Notes: generated by a model not told the origin, from the letters alone. Positions 1 to 8,308 are shown, counted from the stretch's first letter. The stretch is DNA of 64,000 bases from Rhizobium sp. BK316 (GCF_014193695.1 NZ_JACHZR010000005.1:310001-374000); one strand, 5' to 3'. Translations and numbers: made by a program.

Positions 1-1083
1 GAAATTACCCGTCGCGTTTTCCGGCGGCAGCATGGAGAAGACCGAACCGGAAGCCGGCGAGATCGATTCGACGGTGCCGACGACAGGGTAATCGCTGTAG
101 GCGTCGACATGGACGTTCACCTTGGAGCCGGGAACCAGATGCTGGATCTGCGTTTCCTTAAAGTTGGCGTCGATATAGAGCTGACGGGTCGGCACGAGCG
201 CCATCAGCCGCTGGCCGGGCGAAACGAGATCGCCCTCCTGAACCGAACGGTTGCCGACGATGCCGTCATAAGGTGCCTTCAGCACGGTGAAGGAGAGGTC
301 GCGGGCGGCTTTGTCGCGCTGGATTTCCAACGTGCGGACAGAACCTTCGGCTTCCTTGCGCTGAGCTTCGAGGATGGCAATGTTGGCCTGTGCAGCAACG
401 ATATTGGCATCGCCGCCTGCGAGGTTAGCCTTAGCCTGATCGAGCGCCGTATTGGCGTCGTCGAGGTCTGCCGTGGTACCGACCGACTTCGCCTGCAGAT
501 CACTCTGGCGCTTCTGCTTGATTTCCGCACCGCGCACCGTGGCTTCGAGGGCGGTCTTCTGAGCCTGCGCCTGCACGAGACTGGCCTTCGCGCCTTCGAT
601 CTGTGCATCGATGCGGCTCAACGAAAGCTGCTCCGTCACGATCTGGGCATTCGCCTGGTCGAGGGCGTTCTGGTAGTCGCCGTTATCAAGGGTAGCGAGA
701 ACGTCGCCTGCCTTGACTTCCTGATTGGCAACAACATTCACCTTCGCGACGTAGCCGGTAACCTTCGGCGAGATCGTCGCGATATCACCCTCGATATAGG
801 CGTCGTCGGTCGACACGAGGAATCGGCCGTGGGTCCACCAGTCGTAGCCGTACCAGCCGGCACCGCCGAGCAGCGCCAGCACGACGACGGGCAGTACAAA
901 GCTGCGGCGCTTCTTTGGAGCAGCCGGTGCAGGTGCGACAGCAGGCGCGGACTGCGCGGGAGCCGTCTGCGGCGCCTCGGCCTTCGGGGCTTCGGCGGGA
1001 GCTGCGATTTCCGCTTTCACCTCTTCGGCGCCGGCATTTTCGCTGACGATGCGCGCGACGTTGCTTTTCTGGTTGGTCGACAT
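1..1083 (-). CDS. EmrA/HlyD-type membrane fusion protein, partial
   Basis: Periplasmic adaptor of a tripartite efflux system, expected to link an inner-membrane pump (MFS type in EmrAB) to an outer-membrane channel. The start ATG is the complement of 1081-1083 and the frame stays open to base 1, so the C-terminus lies outside the window. Visible parts in order: a short cytoplasmic N-terminus rich in Ala, Pro and Glu (residues 1-60), one membrane anchor (about 62-83), the EmrA signature STDDAYIEGDI (about 90-100), a lipoyl-like half, a long alanine/glutamine-rich coiled-coil hairpin, the second lipoyl half with APYDGIVGNRSVQEGD, and the start of the beta-barrel. It diverges from a TetR gene, the usual arrangement of a repressor-controlled efflux operon. 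Confidence 0.93.
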   Translation of the reverse strand, partial: MSTNQKSNVARIVSENAGAEEVKAEIAAPAEAPKAEAPQTAPAQSAPAVAPAPAAPKKRRSFVLPVVVLALLGGAGWYGYDWWTHGRFLVSTDDAYIEGDIATISPKVTGYVAKVNVVANQEVKAGDVLATLDNGDYQNALDQANAQIVTEQLSLSRIDAQIEGAKASLVQAQAQKTALEATVRGAEIKQKRQSDLQAKSVGTTADLDDANTALDQAKANLAGGDANIVAAQANIAILEAQRKEAEGSVRTLEIQRDKAARDLSFTVLKAPYDGIVGNRSVQEGDLVSPGQRLMALVPTRQLYIDANFKETQIQHLVPGSKVNVHVDAYSDYPVVGTVESISPASGSVFSMLPPENATGNF

Positions 1084-1114
1084 TAACGGCTACCGATCTG
1101 GAGTAAAATAATCG

Positions 1115-1136
1115 AACTGAACGGTTCGGTTCAGTT
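1115..1136. promoter_or_regulatory. Inverted repeat, probable TetR operator (site 1)
   Basis: Perfect 8-bp arms AACTGAAC and GTTCAGTT flank GGTTCG. The site lies about 30 bp upstream of the adaptor gene and overlaps a TTGACA hexamer at 1135-1140 pointing toward the TetR gene. Its position between the divergent genes suggests that the 1235-1915 regulator binds here. Confidence 0.65.
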
Positions 1137-1173
1137 GACATAAAGGGTTTTTGACATCATATCAAGATGCATA

Positions 1174-1187
1174 GAACCAATCGGTTC
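1174..1187. promoter_or_regulatory. Inverted repeat, probable TetR operator (site 2)
   Basis: GAACC-AATC-GGTTC is a second palindrome that shares the GAAC/GTTC core of the site at 1115-1136. It lies about 50 bp upstream of the TetR start, where it could serve autorepression. Confidence 0.5.
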
Positions 1188-1234
1188 GATTTCTCTGAAA
1201 GAAAACACGAATTCGCCAAGACGGTTAAGGAGAC

Positions 1235-1915
1235 ATGACACTGAAGCCCGAGGACACCGCCGTATTCAGCCCACCCAATCCGGGGGGCCGCTTTGCTGCG
1301 GGTGAGGATCCCGCCAAGCGCCAGCAGATCCTTGATGGTGCCCGGCGCGTGTTCATGAAGATGGGCTTCGACGCGGCCAGCATGAACGATGTGACCCGCG
1401 AGGCCGGCGTTTCCAAGGGAACGCTCTATGTCTACTTCGCCAATAAGGAAGAACTCTTCCACGCCATGGTCGAAACCGAGCGCGCCGCCTTCGTCGCGGC
1501 CGTTCGCACGGTCCTCGCGGAACACGACGATGTCGAGGCCGGCCTGTACGAATTCGGGATGACCTTCGTCACCCACATGACCGGAGACAAGGTCATCGAT
1601 GCGATGCGTACCGTACTCGGCGTACGCGAGCGCATGCCCCTTCTCTGTCAGCGCTTCTTCAAGGGGCCGCAGAACCTGCGCACCATCATGCACGACTTCC
1701 TGGAGAAGCATGTTCGGGCAGGCACCCTGAAGATCGACGATATCGATCTCGCCGCCGGGCAGTTTCTCGACCTTGCAAGCGGTAGCTTCTTCAAGCTGCG
1801 CCTCTTCGGCAATATGGAAGGACCGCCGCCGCGCAACGAGATCGAACGCGTCATCCGCGGCGCGATCTATGTCTTCATGGCAGCCTACGGCGTTCGCAAA
1901 CACGAACCTGCCTGA
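1235..1915 (+). CDS. TetR/AcrR family repressor
   Basis: DNA-binding repressor of 226 residues. The N-terminal TetR helix-turn-helix spans roughly residues 28-75, with the typical core VTREAGVSKGTLYVYFANKE. The C-terminal ligand domain resembles the AefR-like group, which often controls efflux pumps. The start is supported by AAGGAG about 7 bases upstream. It diverges from the EmrA-like gene, and two GAAC/GTTC inverted repeats lie between them, so it probably represses that efflux system and itself. The ligand cannot be read from sequence. Confidence 0.92.
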   Translation: MTLKPEDTAVFSPPNPGGRFAAGEDPAKRQQILDGARRVFMKMGFDAASMNDVTREAGVSKGTLYVYFANKEELFHAMVETERAAFVAAVRTVLAEHDDVEAGLYEFGMTFVTHMTGDKVIDAMRTVLGVRERMPLLCQRFFKGPQNLRTIMHDFLEKHVRAGTLKIDDIDLAAGQFLDLASGSFFKLRLFGNMEGPPPRNEIERVIRGAIYVFMAAYGVRKHEPA

Positions 1916-2020
1916 TCCGTTTCTCCACCTCGATTGGTTTTCCGCCGGATTTGCGCAATAGCGATCAAATCCTGCTGCCGCATTTCCACTAGGAATAAGA
2001 CGGCAACCAAGGGAGAGGAA

Positions 2021-2860
2021 ATGAGCGCCATCGGACGGGCGATATGGTTCATCGAGAGCCATTTCGAAACCGATATAAGCCTCGACGAGATCGCAGAAGC
2101 CGCCGGATTGTCGCGCTATCATCTGTCGCGCGTCTTCGGTCTGGTGACCGGCCATTCGATCAGCGGCTATATTCGCGCACGGCGTCTGAGCGGTGCCGCG
2201 CTGTCCCTTATCTCGGGCTCATCCAGCATTCTCGAGGTTGCCCTCGGCGCGGGCTATGGCTCGCACGAGGCTTTCACCCGTGCCTTCCGCGACCAGTTCG
2301 GCATGACGCCGGACGCGGTGCGGCGACAGGGGCACATTCGCAATCTTGTTTTGATGGAGCCTATCAGGATGAAAACCGCAAACCTCAACGATCTCGAACC
2401 ACCCCGTTTCGAAAGCCTGCCGCCGATGCTTTTCGCCGGCCTGCAGGAAACCTATGCCTATGGCGGCAACGCTGCGATCCCGTCGCTCTGGCAGAAATTC
2501 AACCAGCATTTCGGCCATATCCCCAACCAGAAAGGCAATGTCGCCTACGGGATCTGTACCCATATCGACGGCGAGGCCGAGAAATTCCGCTATATGGCGG
2601 CGGCCGAGGTATCCGACGCCGACGAGCTGCCGGATGGCTTTGCCACACTAAAGCTGCCGGCCCAGCGCTACGCCGTCTTCTCCCACCGCGGCCATGTTTC
2701 CGGCATACCAGCCACGATGGACCTGATCTTCGGCAACTGGTGGCCGACTTCGGGCCTCGAACACGGCAGCATGCCTGACATGTTCGAACGCTACGATGAC
2801 CGCTTCGATCCCTATACGGGAATGGGCGTGACGGAAATCTGGCTGCCGATCAGGGAATAA
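2021..2860 (+). CDS. AraC family regulator with GyrI-like effector domain
   Basis: Transcription factor of 279 residues. An AraC/XylS double helix-turn-helix occupies the N-terminal ~105 residues (SLDEIAEAAGLSRYHLSRVF, then a second HTH ending near FGMTPDAVRR), joined to a GyrI-like/Rob-like small-molecule binding domain (about 120-279, ending GMGVTEIWLPI). The DNA-binding half being N-terminal matches the Rob/MarA-with-GyrI architecture. I chose the ATG at 2021 because GGGAGAGGAA precedes it directly; the frame opens upstream without a matching RBS. It follows the TetR gene on the same strand by about 105 bp and may respond to xenobiotics, which is inference. Confidence 0.9.
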   Translation: MSAIGRAIWFIESHFETDISLDEIAEAAGLSRYHLSRVFGLVTGHSISGYIRARRLSGAALSLISGSSSILEVALGAGYGSHEAFTRAFRDQFGMTPDAVRRQGHIRNLVLMEPIRMKTANLNDLEPPRFESLPPMLFAGLQETYAYGGNAAIPSLWQKFNQHFGHIPNQKGNVAYGICTHIDGEAEKFRYMAAAEVSDADELPDGFATLKLPAQRYAVFSHRGHVSGIPATMDLIFGNWWPTSGLEHGSMPDMFERYDDRFDPYTGMGVTEIWLPIRE

Positions 2861-2881
2861 AAGCCCGATCGTTTTCGTATA

Positions 2882-2951
2882 CCCCCTTGCGGCGCTTGCC
2901 CGGCAAGTCCGTAACGATAGATTGTCCGCGTTCTTATGTGACGCAAGGGGG
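2882..2951 (+). promoter_or_regulatory. Structured leader with sequestered ribosome binding site upstream of terC
   Basis: A perfect 10-bp inverted repeat, CCCCCTTGCG (2882-2891) and CGCAAGGGGG (2942-2951), encloses 50 bases. The 3' arm is the purine-rich Shine-Dalgarno sequence of the gene starting at 2962, so pairing would hide the ribosome binding site. An inner CTTGC-CCG-GCAAG hairpin sits in the loop, and its CTTGC/GCAAG parts could compete with the outer stem. TerC genes elsewhere are often controlled by the yybP-ykoY manganese riboswitch, but I do not see that motif's conserved bases. I see no convincing promoter, so whether the 5' arm is transcribed is unknown. Confidence 0.45.
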
Positions 2952-2961
2952 AAATACGCCG

Positions 2962-3711
2962 ATGCAGGATATCATGACGCTCATTCAGGACCCGGCTGCC
3001 TGGGTGGCGCTTGTCACGCTCGTGGTGATGGAAGTGGTTCTCGGGATAGACAACCTCATCTTCATCTCCATCCTCACCAACAAGCTGCCGCCCGAGCATC
3101 GGGAAAGAGCGCGCAGGACCGGTATCGCCCTTGCTCTCGTTATGCGTCTTGCCCTGCTCGGCACCATCGCCTGGATCGTCCAGCTCACCGAACCGCTCTT
3201 CGAGCTTTTCGGCCACGGCTTCTCCTGGAAGGATCTCATCCTGATCGCCGGCGGTCTCTTCCTCGTCTGGAAGGCCACAAAGGAAATCCACCACAATGTC
3301 GATCCGGAGGACCATCAGGAGGATTTCATTGCGAGCTCGACAGGCACGAACTTCGCGTCGGCAATAGGCCAGATCCTGCTGCTCGATCTCGTTTTCTCGG
3401 TGGACAGTATCATCACCGCCGTCGGCATGACCCCGCACCTGCCGATCATGGTGGTCGCCGTCATCGCCGCCGTCACGGTTATGCTGGTCGCAGCAACGCC
3501 GCTCGCCAATTTCATCGAGCGCAACCCGACGATCGTCATGCTGGCGCTCGCCTTCCTGCTGATGATCGGCACGACGCTGATAGCCGACGGCATGGGCTTC
3601 CACGTGCCGAAGGGCTACGTCTACGCCGCCATGGCCTTCTCGGCCCTCGTCGAGGCGCTGAACATGCTGGCGAGGAACGCGCGCCGGCGAAAGCGTGAGG
3701 GCGGCCACTAA
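2962..3711 (+). CDS. TerC family integral membrane protein
   Basis: Multi-pass inner-membrane protein of 249 residues in the TerC/YgdQ group (Alx, YkoY, MeeF relatives), linked in characterised cases to manganese or other metal export. Two acidic membrane motifs mark the family: EVVLGIDNLIFI near residue 25 and LDLVFSVDSIITAVGM near residue 145. Seven or so hydrophobic segments are visible, and the C-terminus is Arg/Lys-rich. The ATG at 2962 is preferred over upstream starts because AAGGGGGA lies about 9 bases before it and the protein then begins at the usual family N-terminus. The RBS falls in a long inverted repeat (2882-2951). A terminator-like hairpin follows at 3744. Confidence 0.93.
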   Translation: MQDIMTLIQDPAAWVALVTLVVMEVVLGIDNLIFISILTNKLPPEHRERARRTGIALALVMRLALLGTIAWIVQLTEPLFELFGHGFSWKDLILIAGGLFLVWKATKEIHHNVDPEDHQEDFIASSTGTNFASAIGQILLLDLVFSVDSIITAVGMTPHLPIMVVAVIAAVTVMLVAATPLANFIERNPTIVMLALAFLLMIGTTLIADGMGFHVPKGYVYAAMAFSALVEALNMLARNARRRKREGGH

Positions 3712-3724
3712 GGCCGCCCATCCA

Positions 3725-3895
3725 TCAGAGATCCGCTTGTTGTCTCCGCCTTACTCGATAAGGCGGAGGTTCTTCTGCGCGCATGGCGGCTTCGCTGAAA
3801 AGCACAGACATCGCCTGCTTCATGTCGTCGCCGGGCTTCACGTCGAAGAACAGATCATCCGAGTCGCCCGCCCGGAGGGGCCGGAAGAGGCCCAC
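3725..3895 (-). CDS. Possible small protein or decayed gene fragment
   Basis: A 56-codon minus-strand frame starting at GTG in the terC-gltX gap. Its residues look protein-like (SDDLFFDVKPGDDMKQAM, then SVLFSEAAMRAEEPPPY), more so than the low-complexity arginine/serine frames typical of antisense strands here. There is no good ribosome binding site, a TAG lies a short way upstream in frame, and its 3' end runs through the 3744-3768 hairpin. It may be a 3' remnant of a lost gene. No family recognised. Confidence 0.25.
   Translation of the reverse strand: MGLFRPLRAGDSDDLFFDVKPGDDMKQAMSVLFSEAAMRAEEPPPYRVRRRQQADL
3744..3768 (+). terminator. Hairpin after terC
   Basis: Perfect 10-bp stem CTCCGCCTTA/TAAGGCGGAG with a 5-base loop, followed by GTTCTTCT rather than a clean T-run. 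It lies 33 bp after the terC stop. Confidence 0.6.
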
Positions 3896-3910
3896 TGGAA
3901 GCGGTTTTTC

Positions 3911-3939
3911 TTGACGTGTCCTTTTGAATATGGCCTAAG
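3911..3939 (+). promoter_or_regulatory. Weak candidate promoter for gltX-lysS
   Basis: TTGACG at 3911-3916 and CCTAAG at 3934-3939 are spaced by 17 bases. The -35 is good for alphaproteobacterial sigma-70 and the -10 is poor. It would give a leader of about 130 bases before gltX. The rest of the 364-base gap holds the hairpin at 3744 and the doubtful small frame at 3725-3895. Confidence 0.3.
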
Positions 3940-4075
3940 CGCAACCATCAGGATAATCGGCGGATTATGCGGGCAGACGCCTCCTCCAGCCGGTTCCCGA
4001 AAGATATCTGCATCCTCCAGGCCGAACGTTGCTTTCATCGAAAAGCCGCTCGGCATTCATTGACGGGCACAAAAA

Positions 4076-5530
4076 ATGACAGCTTCCGGCGTCCGCGTCC
4101 GCATCGCTCCCTCGCCGACTGGCGAGCCGCATGTCGGCACCGCTTACATCGCTCTTTTCAACTATCTCTTTGCCAAGAAGCACGGCGGCGAGTTCATCCT
4201 GCGCATCGAGGATACCGATGCGACGCGCTCGACCCCTGAATTCGAGACGAAGGTGCTGGATGCGCTGAAATGGTGCGGGCTGGAATGGAAGGAAGGCCCC
4301 GATATCGGCGGCCCCTACGGCCCCTATCGCCAGTCCGACCGCAAGGACATGTATCAGCCATACGCTCAGGAACTGCTGGACAAGGGCCATGCCTTTCGCT
4401 GTTTCTGCACGCCCGAGCGGCTGGAGCAGATGCGCGAGACCCAGCGCGCTGCCGGTAAGCAGCCGAAATATGACGGTCTCTGCCTGAGCCTCACAGCTGA
4501 AGAAGTCACGGCCAAGATGACATCAGGCGAAAGCTCCGTCATCCGCATGAAGATCCCGACCGAGGGCTCCTGCGATTTCACCGATGGCGTCTACGGCGAC
4601 GTGTCTATCCCGTGGGATTCCGTCGATATGCAGGTGCTCATCAAGGGCGACGGCATGCCGACCTATCATATGGCCAACGTCATCGACGACCATCTGATGA
4701 AGATCACCCATGTCGCGCGCGGCGAGGAATGGCTGGCCTCCGTGCCGAAGCACATCCTGCTTTATCGCTATTTCGGCTGGGACCAGCCGGTCTTCATGCA
4801 TCTCTCGCTGATGCGCAACGCCGATAAGTCCAAGCTGTCGAAGCGCAAGAACCCGACCTCGATCTCCTATTATTCCGCGCTCGGCTATATTCCCGAAGCG
4901 CTGATGAACTTCCTCGGCCTGTTCTTCATTCAGATCGCCGAAGGCGAAGAATTGCTGACGATGGAGGAACTCTCCGAAAAATTCGATCCGGACAACCTCT
5001 CCAAGGCCGGCGCGATCTTCGACATCCAGAAGCTCGACTGGCTGAACGGCCGCTGGATCCGCGAAAAGCTGTCGGAAGAAGAATTCCGCGCCCGCGTGCT
5101 GATCTGGGCGATGGAAAACGATCGCCTTATGGCAGGCCTGCGCCTGTCGCAGACGCGCATTTCCAAGCTCGGCGAACTGCCCGATCTCGCCGGCTTCCTG
5201 CTGAAGTCCGATCTCGGCCTGCAGCCGTCCGATTTCGCCAAGATCAAGTCGCCACCGGAAGAGATCCTCGAGATCCTCAACGCCGTTCAGCCGGATCTCG
5301 AAAAGATCCTGGAATGGAACGTCGAGACGATCGAGGCCGAGCTGCGCGCCGTCGCCGACCGGATGGGCAAGAAGCTGAAGGTCGTCGTCGCACCGCTCTT
5401 CGTTGCCGTTTCCGGCTCGTCGCGCTCGCTGCCACTCTTCGATTCCATGGCGATCCTCGGCCGCTCCGTCGTACGCCAGCGCCTGAAGCTCGCCTCGCAG
5501 GCAGTCGCCGCCCTTGTCGGCTCGAAGTAA
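4076..5530 (+). CDS. gltX: Glutamate--tRNA ligase
   Basis: Class I aminoacyl-tRNA synthetase that charges tRNA(Glu) with glutamate in the cytoplasm; 484 residues, normal for the family. The HIGH-type ATP site is at residues 12-23 (SPTGEPHVGTAY) and the KMSKS-type loop near residue 250 (KSKLSKRKNP). The C-terminal anticodon-binding helical domain follows. Many alphaproteobacteria carry two gltX genes, one of which may load tRNA(Gln) for amidation; the sequence alone does not say which copy this is. The RBS is weak (GGGCAC before an A-run). lysS follows after 22 bases, so the two synthetases are probably co-transcribed. Confidence 0.96.
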   Translation: MTASGVRVRIAPSPTGEPHVGTAYIALFNYLFAKKHGGEFILRIEDTDATRSTPEFETKVLDALKWCGLEWKEGPDIGGPYGPYRQSDRKDMYQPYAQELLDKGHAFRCFCTPERLEQMRETQRAAGKQPKYDGLCLSLTAEEVTAKMTSGESSVIRMKIPTEGSCDFTDGVYGDVSIPWDSVDMQVLIKGDGMPTYHMANVIDDHLMKITHVARGEEWLASVPKHILLYRYFGWDQPVFMHLSLMRNADKSKLSKRKNPTSISYYSALGYIPEALMNFLGLFFIQIAEGEELLTMEELSEKFDPDNLSKAGAIFDIQKLDWLNGRWIREKLSEEEFRARVLIWAMENDRLMAGLRLSQTRISKLGELPDLAGFLLKSDLGLQPSDFAKIKSPPEEILEILNAVQPDLEKILEWNVETIEAELRAVADRMGKKLKVVVAPLFVAVSGSSRSLPLFDSMAILGRSVVRQRLKLASQAVAALVGSK

Positions 5531-5552
5531 GAACGGTCAGAGGATTTCGACA

Positions 5553-7049
5553 ATGGCTGACAACAAGACCGAAAGCACCCTTTCCTCCGATGCAACGGAA
5601 GTTCGCGCCCAGAAGCTGAAGCTGCTGCGCGAGCAGATCGGCGACGTCTATCCGGCGCATTTCCACCGGACGATGACCAATGCCGAATTGGCCGCAAAAT
5701 ACGAGGGCCTGGAGCCCGACGTCGAGACACAGGATGTCGTGACCGTCGCCGGCCGTGTTTACTCGTCGCGCAACTCCGGCATGTTCATGGACATCCACGA
5801 CGCTGGCGGCAAGATCCAGATTTTCAGCCACAAGGACACGACCCCGGAAGAAGCGCGTGCGCTTCTGCCGATGATCGATATCGGCGACATTATCGGCGTC
5901 ACCGGTGTCGTGCGCCGCACCAAGCGCGGCGAGCTGACGATCAATGCCCAGAAGATCGAGATGCTGACGAAGTCACTGCTGCCGATGCCCGAGAAGTGGC
6001 ACGGCCTCTCCGACATCGAGCTGCGCTACCGCAAGCGCCACCTCGACATCATGACCAACGAGGAATCGAAGCTGCGCTTCCAGCAGCGCTCGAAGATCCT
6101 CTCCGGCATCCGCCGCTTCATGGAAAATGACGGCTTCATGGAAGTCGAAACGCCGATGCTGCATTCGGTCTATGGCGGCGCCACTGCCGAGCCGTTCAAG
6201 ACGCATCACAACACGCTGAAGCTCGACATGTACCTGCGCATCGCGCCGGAACTGTTCCTGAAGCGCACGCTGGTTTCGGGCCTCACAGACAAGGTCTTCG
6301 AGATCAACCGCAACTTCCGCAACGAAGGCGTCTCCACCCGGCATAATCCGGAATTCACCATGATGGAGTGCTACTGGGCCTATGCCGATTACGAGGACAT
6401 CATGGACCTTGTCGAGCGGCTGTTCGAGAGCCTGGCACTCTCCATCCACGGAACGACGGAATTCCCCTTCGGCGACAAGACCATGTCCTTCAAGGGGCCG
6501 TTCAAGCGTGTTCCGATGCCTGACGCGGTCAAGGAAGTCACCGGCATCGACTTCCTGGCGATGAAGACCGACGAGGAAGCCCGCGCCGCTGCCAAGGCTG
6601 CCGGCTTCGAGGTCGAGAAGGACTGGACCTGGGGCGAATGCCTCGCTTTCATCTTCGAAGAGAAGGTCGAGCAGACGCTGATCCAGCCTTCGCACGTTAC
6701 GCATTTCCCGAAGGATATCTCGCCCTTCGCCAAGGAGGTGCCGGGCGAGCCGCGCCTCGTCGAACGTTTCGAAACCTATTGCAACGCTTGGGAACTCGGC
6801 AACGCCTTCTCCGAACTCAACGATCCGGAAGAACAGCGCCGCCGCATGGTCGAGCAGCTCGAGCAGGCCCATGTCCGCGGCGAGAAGGAAAAGCAGCTTG
6901 ACGAGGAGTTCCTCGATGCGATCGACCAGGGCATGCCGCCCGCCGGCGGGCTCGGCATCGGCGTCGACCGCCTGATCATGCTGCTCACCAACGCACCGTC
7001 GATCCGCGACGTCATCCTCTTCCCGGCCCGCCGCAGCAAGGCGGACTGA
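5553..7049 (+). CDS. lysS: Lysine--tRNA ligase, class II
   Basis: Charges tRNA(Lys) with lysine; 498 residues. An N-terminal OB-fold anticodon-binding domain (about 60-150, VAGRVYSSRNSGMFMDIHD) is followed by the class II catalytic core with motif 2 near residue 248 (FEINRNFRNEGVSTRHNPEF) and motif 3 near residue 464 (GLGIGVDRLIML). This is the bacterial class II enzyme, not the class I LysRS found in some alphaproteobacteria. The ATG at 5553 is chosen over a frame opening inside gltX because it gives the family N-terminus and has AGAGGA upstream. It ends the gltX-lysS unit; a strong terminator follows at 7072. Confidence 0.96.
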   Translation: MADNKTESTLSSDATEVRAQKLKLLREQIGDVYPAHFHRTMTNAELAAKYEGLEPDVETQDVVTVAGRVYSSRNSGMFMDIHDAGGKIQIFSHKDTTPEEARALLPMIDIGDIIGVTGVVRRTKRGELTINAQKIEMLTKSLLPMPEKWHGLSDIELRYRKRHLDIMTNEESKLRFQQRSKILSGIRRFMENDGFMEVETPMLHSVYGGATAEPFKTHHNTLKLDMYLRIAPELFLKRTLVSGLTDKVFEINRNFRNEGVSTRHNPEFTMMECYWAYADYEDIMDLVERLFESLALSIHGTTEFPFGDKTMSFKGPFKRVPMPDAVKEVTGIDFLAMKTDEEARAAAKAAGFEVEKDWTWGECLAFIFEEKVEQTLIQPSHVTHFPKDISPFAKEVPGEPRLVERFETYCNAWELGNAFSELNDPEEQRRRMVEQLEQAHVRGEKEKQLDEEFLDAIDQGMPPAGGLGIGVDRLIMLLTNAPSIRDVILFPARRSKAD

Positions 7050-7071
7050 GACGCGAATTTCCCTGATAAGA

Positions 7072-7105
7072 AAAAGGGGAGCGACCGAAAGGACGCTCCC
7101 CTTTT
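7072..7105 (+). terminator. Rho-independent terminator after lysS
   Basis: A 12-bp perfect stem, AAAAGGGGAGCG and CGCTCCCCTTTT, with a 10-base loop ends in TTTT-G-TTT. Its A/T-flanked arms make it usable in both directions, so it may also end the minus-strand gene that stops at 7108. Confidence 0.88.
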
Positions 7106-7107
7106 GT

Positions 7108-7410
7108 TTATGGTGACTGGTGAAACACCGAGCCGATCGTCCATGAAACGGTGGTTTGATCAATCACCGCGTGCACGGGTGAATCCGCCAACTCGCGCAT
7201 GAGCCGGCTAGCGGAATCCGATGCCTGCCTCGCGGTGTCCCAGATCACCATATCGGTAATGGTGCCATCCTCGTGTTCCACCATGATCCTTGAGCGGAAG
7301 CCCGGCTGCCGGCGCAGCCAGGGTTCGACATCAGCATTGGCTGCCAGAAAATCCTGAGCGACGAGCCCATCCTTCAAACGGAAAGAGGTTATTTCGATTG
7401 CATGTGCCAT
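7108..7410 (-). CDS. Hypothetical protein, dimeric alpha/beta-barrel type
   Basis: Small cytoplasmic protein of 100 residues. The pattern of an N-terminal strand (AIEITSFRLKDG), a helix containing Phe-Leu-Ala-Ala-Asn, then PWLRRQPGFRSRIMVEHEDG and WDT resembles antibiotic-biosynthesis-monooxygenase-like ferredoxin folds, in which a trailing gene often accompanies an oxidoreductase. No catalytic residue can be assigned. It begins 13 bases after the SDR gene (7424-8176) on the same strand, so they probably form one transcript that opposes the AraC regulator at 8309. Confidence 0.75.
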   Translation of the reverse strand: MAHAIEITSFRLKDGLVAQDFLAANADVEPWLRRQPGFRSRIMVEHEDGTITDMVIWDTARQASDSASRLMRELADSPVHAVIDQTTVSWTIGSVFHQSP

Positions 7411-7423
7411 GTGCCGTCTCAGC

Positions 7424-8176
7424 TTAGATCATATATCCGCCCGCGACCTCGATCGTCTGCGCGTTGATCCACGCGCCATCGTCGGATGCAAGCATGGCGA
7501 TGACGCGGCCGACATCTTCCGCCTCGCCGATACGACCAAGCGCGGTCTGCGAGGCAAGCAGTGCTGCAAATTCCGGATTCTTGTCCAGCGCCGCGTCGGC
7601 AAGATTGGTGCGGATGGGGCCAGGCGAAATGGCATTGGCTCGGATCCTGCGGCCGCCGAATTCCTTCGCCTGATAACGGGTCAGCGTCTCAAGTCCGGAC
7701 TTGAGGGCCGCATAAGGCGCAACGCCGGCCGTTGCGACGCGAACGGAAGCGCTCGTCACGTTGAGGATCACGCCACCGTCCGCCATCAGCGGCAAGAGCG
7801 CCTGCGTCAGGAAGAACGGCCCCTTCAAATGAACATTCATGAGGGCGTCGAACTGCTCCTTGGTTACCGTCTCCATGAGATTGAATATGCCGAAACCAGC
7901 ATTATTGACGAGGCAGTCGAAATCGCTGCGCCCCCAATAGGTGGAAAGCAGCCGTTTGACCTCTTCCACGAAGGCGGGGAAGCTGTCGGCATCGCCGACA
8001 TCGAGGGCAAGAGCCACGGCCTGCCCGCCTTCGGCCTTGATCTCGGCAACGACCTCATCTGCACCCGGCTTGTAGCTGTTATAGGTGAGGACAACGCCCA
8101 TGCCGCGTCTTGCGCATTCCAGCGCCGCTGACTGGCCGATGCCACGGCTTCCGCCGGTGATGATTGCAATCTTCAT
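7424..8176 (-). CDS. Short-chain dehydrogenase/reductase (SDR)
   Basis: Classical SDR of 250 residues, NAD(P)-dependent oxidoreductase of unknown substrate. The cofactor motif TGGSRGIG is at residues 7-14, NNAG at about 90, and the catalytic set is a Ser in NVTSAS with YAALK (Tyr-x-x-x-Lys) near residues 155-160. The C-terminus ends AQTIEVAGGYMI, as in 3-ketoacyl-ACP reductase-like members. An insertion LLSTYWGRSDFD before the NNAG strand is slightly longer than usual. It diverges from an AraC regulator at 8309, which likely controls it together with the downstream 100-residue protein. Confidence 0.9.
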   Translation of the reverse strand: MKIAIITGGSRGIGQSAALECARRGMGVVLTYNSYKPGADEVVAEIKAEGGQAVALALDVGDADSFPAFVEEVKRLLSTYWGRSDFDCLVNNAGFGIFNLMETVTKEQFDALMNVHLKGPFFLTQALLPLMADGGVILNVTSASVRVATAGVAPYAALKSGLETLTRYQAKEFGGRRIRANAISPGPIRTNLADAALDKNPEFAALLASQTALGRIGEAEDVGRVIAMLASDDGAWINAQTIEVAGGYMI

Positions 8177-8308
8177 CTCTGTCTCCTTTGCTTCGATGGT
8201 CGGAAGCTATGGGAAGCGGCCGGCAGACACTCCGCCGGAAACTGCCTCGTTCTTGCCTATTCCTGCTTTTGTCTTGCGCGTGATCACGTGCTGGTCCAGG
8301 ATTTGGGC

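Noticed and set aside
109..1086. 325-codon plus-strand open frame across the left end
   Set aside because: It is the antisense of the EmrA-like gene; the minus strand shows the anchor and lipoyl motifs, while this frame has no family pattern.
2861..2961. yybP-ykoY manganese riboswitch before terC
   Set aside because: The gene family fits, but I do not see the conserved core of that riboswitch; only an SD-sequestering stem is supported.
5973..7163. 396-codon minus-strand open frame
   Set aside because: Antisense of lysS; it crosses the terminator at 7072-7105 and has no recognisable domain.
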